A stretch of 64,000 bases of DNA from positions 124,001-188,000 of the forward strand of contig NZ_WVID01000011.1 of the NCBI RefSeq assembly GCF_010091925.1. The letters are read 5' to 3'. This DNA comes from Nostoc sp. B(2019) (GTDB lineage Bacteria; Cyanobacteriota; Cyanobacteriia; Cyanobacteriales; Nostocaceae). Both the position numbers and the translations under genes were made by a program. Shown here piece after piece: positions 1-6,705 of this stretch (the first letter of the stretch is position 1; each line of letters starts with the position of its first letter). The notes beneath the pieces are model-generated. The model did no database searches. It was not told the origin of the DNA and was given only the letters and a program-made list of their open reading frames with translations.

Positions 1-626
1 AACGCTAAGTCCTCTGGTGTATTACAGTTAAACAACATTTCTGGTTCTGGTAAGGGCAAAACTTCTACAGGATTTTGCTCAAGCCATTGCTGAAACGATC
101 GCCCCCCTTGGTTGATAAACTCTAAGAGTTGTGGCAAACAGCGACGGCGATAAAAACCACACAGAGGTTCCCAGCCTTTAGGATGATGAGCCAAAGCTGC
201 GATCGCTTCATCCCCTACCTTATCAAGTCTAGTTGCCCAATCTTGCAAAACTTCAACCCGCAACTTCGGCAAGTCGCAAGCTAACAGTATCACCCAATCT
301 GTTTTTACTTGCGCCAGTCCTTGGGCAAAACCGACTAATGGCCCATGAGTTTGAGGAGAGGAAGAGATGTTCTGTATTCCCAACTCTTCATCTGCTGAGG
401 GTAAAGCCACTTCTTGGATAAATTGGCAACTAGAACCAAGTAAGTCTTGATAGCGTTCTGGCCAAGGAGTGACTACATAAACAGTATTGGCACAGGTTTG
501 AGCAATGCCATAAACCATTTGTAACAAAGGCACGCCTTGAATAGGAATCAGGGCTTTATCCTGACCCATGCGAGAACTCTTACCACCTGCTAACACAATA
601 GCGGTTAACTTACTGGATTCGTCCAT
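1..626 (-). CDS. mobA: Molybdenum cofactor guanylyltransferase MobA (3' end beyond window)
   Basis: MobA transfers GMP from GTP to molybdopterin, giving the guanine-dinucleotide form of the molybdenum cofactor used for example by nitrate reductase; it acts in the cytoplasm. Reading from the ATG at 626, the nucleotide-binding signature LAGGKSSRMGQDKAL lies at residues 12-26, and LLACDLPKL further on fits the metal-binding aspartate motif of this nucleotidyltransferase family. About 208 codons are visible with no stop, so the C-terminus lies off the left edge; full proteins are usually near 190-220 residues, so little is missing. The start is 24 bp downstream of the stop of the DUF255 gene on the same strand, so the two may be cotranscribed. 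The motif makes MobA much more likely than another sugar nucleotidyltransferase. Confidence 0.88.
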   Translation of the reverse strand, partial: MDESSKLTAIVLAGGKSSRMGQDKALIPIQGVPLLQMVYGIAQTCANTVYVVTPWPERYQDLLGSSCQFIQEVALPSADEELGIQNISSSPQTHGPLVGFAQGLAQVKTDWVILLACDLPKLRVEVLQDWATRLDKVGDEAIAALAHHPKGWEPLCGFYRRRCLPQLLEFINQGGRSFQQWLEQNPVEVLPLPEPEMLFNCNTPEDLA

Positions 627-650
627 CAGTCCCCCTTATCTTCCGTCTTG

Positions 651-2768
651 TTACGCCCTAGTCTGACTTTGCTGTACTTGCTGCCACAACTGCTCTACAC
701 TTTCTGCTGGTGCAAGGCACTGCAAACCTTGGCAAACTAACCCAACGCTCCCCTCTGGTAAATCAGAGATGACGCTGAACACAGCCGTTGGCAGATACGT
801 AGGGATAAGAGAGTTGATTTGCTCTGTTGTGCTGCGAATCAAGGTAGAGTTACGATACCAATCTAAAGCTGTAAACAAGCTGGGACAAGCTTGGGGAGCA
901 GAATGCATCACACTCCTAAAAGCTTTTAAGCCTTGCTCAGCTAAATCCAAATAATCTAAATTATCGGTGAGTAAGGCGAGACGGACAAGGTTAGCGATCG
1001 CTACTCCGTTGGCTGATGGTGTAGCATTATCTGCGTAACTCCGCTCACGCACAATTAAATCTTGACTGGAATCTCTTGATGTGTTATTGTAACCACCTAA
1101 TTCGACACTCCAGAGAAACTCATCAAATTCACTTTGGATAGCGATCGCCTTTTCTAACCACAAAGAGTCCTGATGGCTCAATTGTTTTTCATCTGGTGTC
1201 AATGAAACCTGATGTAAATCCAGCAGCGCTTTGATAAACAAAGCGTAGTCTTCAGATTGCGCTAAAACTGATGGTTCACCTTGATAGTTGAGTCGATGAA
1301 AACGCCCATCTACAAACTGATGGTTCAGGATAAAATTTGCTGCCTGCTTTGCTAGTTCTAGGTATAACGGTTGTTTGAATACCCCAGCAGCTCTTGCCAA
1401 CCCGGAAATCATCAAGCTATTCCAAGCGACAATCATCTTTGTATCTGTCACAGAGGGAATACGACCTGGCCAATTGTGAGTTTTTGCCTCTTGATTATTG
1501 CGTGCAGGCGGAAAAGTCTCCAATGAGTCAGGTACAACACCATAACGAGCAGTAAACAGCTTGCTCAGTGCAGTTTCTAGCGTTGCACTTAATTGCCCTT
1601 GATGACGCCTTTGCAAAACATTCTGTCCTTCAAAGTTACCGTTAGGGGTCACTGTAAACTGCTGTTGTAATTCCGTTAGTTCATCACGTGTTAACAGTTG
1701 TTCTAGTTCGCTGTAACTCCAGACGTAAAAGGCTCCTTCCTCTGGTTCCACTGCGGTAGAGTTAATGAAGCTGTCAGCATCTTGAGCCGCATAAAAGTAA
1801 CCTTCAGGCGCAGTCATTTCCCGCTTTAGCCATTGCACAGTCCTAGCTACCGCTCGTTCAAAAGCTGGTTCTTGTATTTCTGCACTCCACAAATTTGCTA
1901 GATACTCGACAATCTGTCCATTGTCATAGAGCATCTTTTCAAAGTGAGGCACAGTCCATGTAGGGTCAACAGTGTAGCGATGAAAGCCACCGCCCAGATG
2001 GTCATAAATCCCGCCTAGCGCTAAGTCTAGCCCTCGCTGGGTACGAATATGCTTGCCATCATGCCGGGATTTCTGTTCCCACACCGAGCCAGGAAACAAG
2101 AACCGAGTTCCCCGCAACACTAATTCCGCATAAGGAATCATCGGGAAGCTATTGCCGTCTTGCCTGGGAGTAATTATGCTTGTGCTAGTTTCCCAACCTT
2201 GCCAGAGTAATTCATCGTCTTCTAGCTCTGTTGTAGCGCCGTCTTGCAACACCGCAGACGTGAGCAGCGACTCAATAATTAAGGCTTTGCGTTGCTGTAA
2301 GTCCTCTTTTTCTGTGTCGTAGTAACGCCGAAGCGCTTGCAACACTTGCAAAAAGCCAGGACGACCATAGCGCGGCTCCAAAGGAAAGTAAGTACCAGCG
2401 TAAAACGGCACTAAATCTTCTGGGGAAAGAAAGACATTCAAAGGCCAACCCCCTTGACCACTCATCATCTGCAAAGCCTGCATATAGATGCTATCGAGGT
2501 CAGGTCTTTCTTCCCTGTCTACTTTTATAGGGAGGAAGTTGGCATTCATGTACTCGGCAATAGCAGAATCGGAAAAAGCCTCGCCTTCCATCACAGTACA
2601 CCAGTGGCAACTAGAGTAGCCAATGGAGAGAAAAATCGGTTTATTTTGCCCTCTTGCAGTTGCAAGTGCTTCGTCACACCAAGACCACCAATCAATCGGG
2701 TTTTCGGCGTGTTTGCGGAGGTAAAGGCTCTTAGCTTCAGCAAGGCGATTAGTCATGATCAAATGCAA
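651..2768 (-). CDS. DUF255 thioredoxin-domain protein (YyaL/SSP411 family)
   Basis: This 705-residue protein belongs to the family of B. subtilis YyaL and mammalian spermatogenesis protein SSP411. An N-terminal thioredoxin-like fold (about residues 5-170) is followed by an (alpha/alpha)6-barrel region like that of N-acylglucosamine epimerases. The family signature is clear: NPIDWW near residue 23, then CHWC at residues 54-57 (usually followed by HVM, here TVM), then DREERPD and GGWPLNVF. The two cysteines suggest redox chemistry, but the cellular reaction is not established. The start could be residue 1 or the ATG at 2756 (MTNRLAEAKS), which fits family N-termini better. It lies just upstream of mobA on the same strand. 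Confidence 0.88.
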   Translation of the reverse strand: MHLIMTNRLAEAKSLYLRKHAENPIDWWSWCDEALATARGQNKPIFLSIGYSSCHWCTVMEGEAFSDSAIAEYMNANFLPIKVDREERPDLDSIYMQALQMMSGQGGWPLNVFLSPEDLVPFYAGTYFPLEPRYGRPGFLQVLQALRRYYDTEKEDLQQRKALIIESLLTSAVLQDGATTELEDDELLWQGWETSTSIITPRQDGNSFPMIPYAELVLRGTRFLFPGSVWEQKSRHDGKHIRTQRGLDLALGGIYDHLGGGFHRYTVDPTWTVPHFEKMLYDNGQIVEYLANLWSAEIQEPAFERAVARTVQWLKREMTAPEGYFYAAQDADSFINSTAVEPEEGAFYVWSYSELEQLLTRDELTELQQQFTVTPNGNFEGQNVLQRRHQGQLSATLETALSKLFTARYGVVPDSLETFPPARNNQEAKTHNWPGRIPSVTDTKMIVAWNSLMISGLARAAGVFKQPLYLELAKQAANFILNHQFVDGRFHRLNYQGEPSVLAQSEDYALFIKALLDLHQVSLTPDEKQLSHQDSLWLEKAIAIQSEFDEFLWSVELGGYNNTSRDSSQDLIVRERSYADNATPSANGVAIANLVRLALLTDNLDYLDLAEQGLKAFRSVMHSAPQACPSLFTALDWYRNSTLIRSTTEQINSLIPTYLPTAVFSVISDLPEGSVGLVCQGLQCLAPAESVEQLWQQVQQSQTRA

Positions 2769-2939
2769 AGTAGTTGCCTTCTTTGCTCAGTCTACCTTGT
2801 TCCCAGGAGTGTTAGCCTATATGCCTGTATAGATAGCCAACCAACCCAAGGAGTGAGCTACCTCTTGAGTTGTAGGCTGTCACAGAGGTACAAAATGGTT
2901 AGCATTACTACTTAAATCTGTGCAATTTGTAAAATATTT

Positions 2940-3095
2940 TTACTGGAAAGGGCGCAACAGCAAGCTAACGATAGGTGTTGACACTTCCGGCACAGGTGAT
3001 GCTGCCTTTGTTTGAATTCTAGTATTTGGGCTAAGTCCTGCTATCAGGTGGAGTAAGAAGGTGATGATAGCGGCTTGTAAAAGTTTTTCCCGCAT
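2940..3095 (-). CDS. Small secreted or membrane peptide candidate, 51 residues
   Basis: A short minus-strand reading frame starts at the ATG at 3095, preceded by a strong Shine-Dalgarno sequence (AGAGGAGA about 6 bases upstream), and ends with TAA at 2940. The peptide has a basic start, a hydrophobic stretch (LLQAAIITFLLHLIAGL, about residues 5-21) and a short polar tail ending in SLLLRPFQ, as in a signal peptide with a small mature part. I do not recognise a family; it lacks the RGSGR-type motif of heterocyst inhibitor peptides. It stands alone between the DUF255 gene and clpP. The ribosome-binding site and signal-like N-terminus are the only support. Confidence 0.42.
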   Translation of the reverse strand: MREKLLQAAIITFLLHLIAGLSPNTRIQTKAASPVPEVSTPIVSLLLRPFQ

Positions 3096-3508
3096 GGCAC
3101 GTCTCCTCTAAAGGGATAGCATTTCAAATACAACTGGTTATTCTAAATACAGCTTGTAATGTTGATTTACCGAAATTCTACAAAAATAATCGGATAATTG
3201 CTTAGGGAAATACTGAAAAAATGTTGAAAATATTACAAAGATTTGACATAATTCCGCCAGCAATTTGTATTCAGTTATCGGTCTAGTGACCACATTGTGA
3301 AACTTGTGCAGTAAATACCGAGATGGGAGATTACTGAACATTGGAGGTTTTTTATTTATTCCTCTTCAAATGTGGATATTCTTATAGACTCCTTTTGGAG
3401 GTTAAAAGTGCCTTTAAAAATCAGACAAGATTACAAAACTACCTTCTGCAATTTTGTTAAGGAAAAAGAAAATGGGAAAATTGGTAGGTGAAAGTAACCC
3501 TTAAGCTT

Positions 3509-3538
3509 GTAGGGTGGGCATTGCAATGCTCACCCTAC
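3509..3538. repeat. Dispersed palindromic repeat, GTAGGGTG...CACCCTAC type
   Basis: A 30-base imperfect palindrome with arms GTAGGGTGGGCATT and AATGCTCACCCTAC around a GC centre and one mismatch. A near-identical copy lies at 33639-33666, so this is a dispersed repeat rather than a gene-specific terminator. It sits in the 920-bp gap before clpP; apart from this repeat and the small peptide gene at 2940-3095 I see only AT-rich sequence there. Confidence 0.75.
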
Positions 3539-3691
3539 TATGGTCTATTCTTATGGAACTCACTGTAAGCGATCGCCCTTGACCAACTTCTACAGTAAGT
3601 CCATGATTGTATCTGTCCAAAAAGAGGTGAAATGCACTCCAGTTTAGTGCTGTCATCGATAAAATGTATTTAAAATAGCTACGTTATTTCC

Positions 3692-4303
3692 ATGATTCCT
3701 ATCGTTATTGAACAATCGGGTCGAGGTGAACGCGCCTTCGATATCTACTCACGGCTGTTGCGTGAGCGCATCATCTTTTTAGGACAACAAGTAGATAACA
3801 ATATCGCCAACTTGATTGTTGCTCAACTGCTGTATTTGGATGCTGAAGACCCGGAGAAAGACATTTATATGTACATCAATTCTCCCGGTGGTTCAGTGAC
3901 GGCTGGTATGGGCATTTTTGACACGATGAAGCATATTCGCCCTGAAGTTTGTACCATTTGCACCGGATTAGCGGCGAGTATGGGCGCTTTTCTCCTTAGT
4001 GCTGGTGCTAAGGGTAAGCGGATGAGTCTACCTCATTCGCGAATTATGATTCACCAACCTTTGGGTGGTGCTCAAGGACAAGCGACTGATATTGAAATTC
4101 AGGCGCGGGAAATTCTTTACCACAAGCGGCGGCTAAACGACTATTTAGCAGAACACACTGGTCAACCAATTGAGCGTATTGCTGAAGATACTGAACGTGA
4201 CTTCTTCATGTCGCCAGAGGAAGCCAAGGAATATGGCTTAATTGACCAAGTGATTGACCGTCACGCTGCTGGTAGCCGGCCAGCAGTCGCAGTTGTCAGC
4301 TAA
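3692..4303 (+). CDS. clpP: ATP-dependent Clp protease proteolytic subunit
   Basis: ClpP forms the tetradecameric serine-protease chamber that degrades proteins unfolded by ClpC or ClpX in the cytoplasm. The 203-residue length is normal. The catalytic triad is visible: Ser96 in GLAASMGAF, His121 in IMIHQPLGG and Asp170 in ERDFFM, and the substrate-binding INSPGGSV is at residues 62-69. Cyanobacteria carry several ClpP paralogues and the inactive ClpR; the intact triad makes this a catalytic ClpP. The start is the ATG at 3692, directly giving [17 protein letters not shown], typical of cyanobacterial ClpP. No clpX or clpR follows; the gene appears monocistronic with a hairpin 3-55 bases after the stop. 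Confidence 0.96.
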   Translation: MIPIVIEQSGRGERAFDIYSRLLRERIIFLGQQVDNNIANLIVAQLLYLDAEDPEKDIYMYINSPGGSVTAGMGIFDTMKHIRPEVCTICTGLAASMGAFLLSAGAKGKRMSLPHSRIMIHQPLGGAQGQATDIEIQAREILYHKRRLNDYLAEHTGQPIERIAEDTERDFFMSPEEAKEYGLIDQVIDRHAAGSRPAVAVVS

Positions 4304-4305
4304 TA

Positions 4306-4358
4306 CTCAATAGTCAATAGTCAGTAGTTCATTCCCCCTGGACTCCTGACTATTGATT
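4306..4358. repeat. Heptamer-type repeat able to form a hairpin after clpP
   Basis: Tandem TCAATAG/TCAGTAG units (4306-4328) are followed by an inverted counterpart (4342-4356), so that TCAATAGTCAGTAGT can pair with ACTCCTGACTATTGA. This is the short tandemly repeated repetitive (STRR) type common in heterocystous cyanobacteria. Its position 3 bases after the clpP stop could let it act as a 3' end hairpin. Confidence 0.6.
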
Positions 4359-4360
4359 AA

Positions 4361-4571
4361 TTACAACCCTGTTACTGGGTCTGGCTGAGATTCTAAGTAT
4401 TTCAGGAAATCTAGCAATTCTGCTTCTGTTAACCAAATGCGCGATCGCCTACTGTTATAAGTTTCAGTAAAATATTTCTGTCCTCACTCTACTTTCAAGC
4501 CTAAGCGCTGCATAACGCTGAAGTTCGACATCAATTTGAGCAAGTACTTCAGAGAAATTCACAGGTTCCAT
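4361..4571 (-). pseudogene. Decayed copy of the 3' end of the downstream-lying 302-residue gene
   Basis: The minus strand from the ATG at 4571 encodes MEPVNFSEVLAQIDVELQR, matching EPVDLSDVIAKTDVELQR in the protein at 4739-5647. A 10-base insertion (TTATGCAGCG, flanked by a CAGCG duplication) then shifts frame. In the new frame the match resumes: RLG, an in-frame TGA, GQKYFTETY, then WLTEAELLDFLKYLESQPDP, against LLTEEELHGFLKYLQSQPDP in the intact gene. Only the last 65-70 codons are present. This is a partial duplication of the conserved C-terminal region disabled by a frameshift and a stop. An alternative is a short paralogue truncated after about 35 residues. Confidence 0.78.
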
Positions 4572-4638
4572 AGCTTGGTTAGTGTTTCAACAGTCAACGT
4601 CTTTTGTCATTAACCTTCACCACATGACAAAGCGTAAA

Positions 4639-4708
4639 GTCTGAGCGGAGGAAGCCTCCGCTCAGACGGCAGTTCCTCTAAGCGGGGGAACCCCGCCAAC
4701 GGACTGCC
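4639..4708. repeat. Double-hairpin palindromic repeat
   Basis: Two adjacent hairpins: a 13-bp perfect stem GTCTGAGCGGAGG / CCTCCGCTCAGAC with an AAG loop (4639-4667), and GGCAGT...ACTGCC enclosing GCGGGG-GAA-CCCCGC (4668-4708). GC-rich compound palindromes of this style recur in the window (28479-28514, 61595-61634) and are typical of mobile palindromic repeats in Nostoc-like genomes. It ends 31 bp beyond the 3' end of the minus-strand gene at 4739-5647 and could also end its transcript. Confidence 0.7.
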
Positions 4709-4738
4709 TCAACTTTGTAACAGAGGACAAATGACAAA

Positions 4739-5647
4739 TTAAAATCCCGCTATCGGGTCAGGCTGAGATTGAAGGTATTTGAGGAATCCATGCAGTTCCT
4801 CTTCAGTCAGCAAAGTGCGCCCTCGCTTACCATAGGTTTTAATTAAATGCTCTCGTCCTTGTTCTGGTGTCCACCCCAAACGCTGAAGTTCGACATCTGT
4901 TTTAGCAATTACATCAGACAAATCCACGGGTTCAGCCTTCTTTTTTTTCCTACCTGTCCCCGTTTGGGGAACTACATCCTCTGGAGGGCTATAACTGCGC
5001 GGCGTAAATGGTGTGACATTACTAGCAGAAGTACTTAGCAAGGATTGAATTTCCAGTTGATTACCAGAGATCATTTCCAAGTTTTCGACCGGGGTATCGA
5101 ATTGGGATTCTCGGTTAGCAGTCACAGAAAACTGTTGGTCTAATTCCTGGCTGTAGGTATCGCTTTTAGCTGCGCTTCGCGTGTCAGGTGTCAGTTGCAC
5201 CACAGGAGAAACTGCTGGCGCGTCTAAGCTATCTGTTGCTATTGCAGTTGATTTAATTTTCTGTCCGCTAGAGGATGGTATAGATATTTCTTTGTCACTA
5301 CTCACTGGCCAAGGACTACTGGCAAAATCTCCATCTTTTGCAGCAAAGGAGTAGACATCATTCAATTCGCGTTTTGTGCTTGGGGAAGGGTTAAGCTGCG
5401 CCTGCAAGATTGGGTTTGAGGAAGTTACTGTTTCCTGTGGCGCATTTTTGATACCTAAAACTGTTAGCGCCCTGGTTCTGGCTTGGTCTTCTGCTGCTTC
5501 TACTGTTTCTGCCGCTGCCATACCAGTAGCGCGGGTTACACCTTCAATTTGTACACTTGCCCGGACAATATATTTTCCTTGAAAAATTTGCACTAATTCA
5601 GAAATAAGACTGCCGTTGGGATACAAGCTCTGGAATTGAGCCAACAT
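4739..5647 (-). CDS. Cyanobacterial protein with possible Rad52/single-strand-annealing-like N-terminus
   Basis: The function is not established. The 302-residue protein has three parts. The N-terminus (about 1-70) contains GKYIVRASVQIEGVTRATG followed by AETVEAAEDQARTRALTVLGI; this pattern of a strand-rich stretch followed by a helix of the form AED.AR.RAL..LGI resembles Rad52/Sak-type annealing proteins, but the likeness is weak. A long Ser/Thr/Pro-rich, probably disordered linker covers about 75-230. The C-terminus carries a basic patch RKKKKAEP and a conserved module LGWTPEQGREHLIKTYGKR...LLTEEELHGFLKYLQ. That module exists a second time, decayed, at 4361-4571. The ATG at 5647 gives the full N-terminal domain. 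No neighbour helps with function. Confidence 0.7.
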   Translation of the reverse strand: MLAQFQSLYPNGSLISELVQIFQGKYIVRASVQIEGVTRATGMAAAETVEAAEDQARTRALTVLGIKNAPQETVTSSNPILQAQLNPSPSTKRELNDVYSFAAKDGDFASSPWPVSSDKEISIPSSSGQKIKSTAIATDSLDAPAVSPVVQLTPDTRSAAKSDTYSQELDQQFSVTANRESQFDTPVENLEMISGNQLEIQSLLSTSASNVTPFTPRSYSPPEDVVPQTGTGRKKKKAEPVDLSDVIAKTDVELQRLGWTPEQGREHLIKTYGKRGRTLLTEEELHGFLKYLQSQPDPIAGF

Positions 5648-6705
5648 AATACTGCCACCAATCTAACTCTGTTTAATTACGGGGTTGATGCTATCTGTGT
5701 GCTTTAGCTAGGTATCACTGCTTTGTGACATTCTCTCAAACCCAAATTTTAAACGAAGCTTTACTTTATTTAAAACTCTGGTAAGAGATGACTAACTTTA
5801 TTCTAAGTGGATACTTAGAAGCTTTTTAATACATCCACTAACTACCCTGTGGATATAAAAGGATTTAGCAAAAAGCTTTTAGCTTTTTTTGTGTCGCCAG
5901 TTTCCTTGCAGGTGATGAGCATTAGCTCATCAAGGTGCTATTCGTGTCTTGTGCTGTGTTCCAATTGTAGCAGTAGCTCTTTTTTAAAGAAATTTTTAGC
6001 TAGTGCTGACATACCTGGGTAGTCTTGCTGATAATGCTATACTAATTACCCAACTCGCTATCCAGAACTATTTTCTGGAAGTGCGCTCTAAATCTACAAT
6101 AATGAAGATAAGGTTCGCCCTCACTGCTTATTGGGCTGCTTACCTAATTGTTACCGATTCTACGTATGGGAAAATTGGGTTTATCGGCAGTTTCTCCTAG
6201 TTAAACATCAGAGTCTAATGGCGTAAGATTACCTTCAGTCTAGACAATCAAACACCTGTGGTTTTCACGCCACTTGCTCTACTTGGGGAGGCCCCATCGC
6301 ATGATTGCGTCTCCCCTTGGGAGAAGACCGCAGTGGCTTCCCTGCATAACGCTTTTGGAAAGCATGGATTCTCTAAACCCAGCTTCTCAAAAAACCGTTG
6401 CATAATTACCTAGTAGGGCAAAATTTTAATCAGGCGTACTTTCTAAGTTTGGTTAGATGAGGGAACTTAAACGCAGGCGAACTCTGAGAGCGTCGTGCAG
6501 TGAGAAGTTCAAGGGTCGGCTTCCTTCTCTTGGAACTTCGGGAGCCTTGCCGCAGGGCAATTCGTTTCCAGTTAGTGTCTGTAAGCCGTGAGGGCATACA
6601 GGAAAGAACCAGATGAAACAACGGATACTTTGCAAAGACGGAGGGAAACCCCCGCATGCAAGTTTTATCAAAAAATGATGTTTTGACCAAAGGTCGGTTC
6701 ACTGC
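5648..6705. other. Gene-free 1.06-kb gap with hairpins and palindromic repeats
   Basis: I see no convincing gene here. The stretch holds a hairpin AAAAAGC-TTTTA-GCTTTTT followed by T (5870-5888, terminator-like), an 8-bp perfect stem TGATGAGC-ATTA-GCTCATCA (5913-5932), a palindrome GGGGAG...CTCCCC enclosing CGCA-TGAT-TGCG (6285-6316), and GAAGTTC...GAACTTC around a GC-rich core (6504-6549). The short open frames at 6003-6200 and 6430-6702 run through these repeats and look incidental. The promoter of the RNase R-like gene must lie at the right end; I cannot pick out a confident -10/-35. Confidence 0.55.

Noticed and set aside
3138-3341. 67-codon minus-strand frame upstream of clpP
   Set aside because: AT-rich, Phe/Tyr-heavy composition typical of noncoding AT-rich DNA; no start signal.
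6003-6200. 65-codon plus-strand frame
   Set aside because: No ribosome-binding site, no recognisable motif, AT-rich intergenic composition.
6430-6702. Overlapping 72- and 90-codon minus-strand frames just upstream of the RNase R-like gene
   Set aside because: They run through GC-rich palindromic repeats and have no ribosome-binding site or protein-like pattern.
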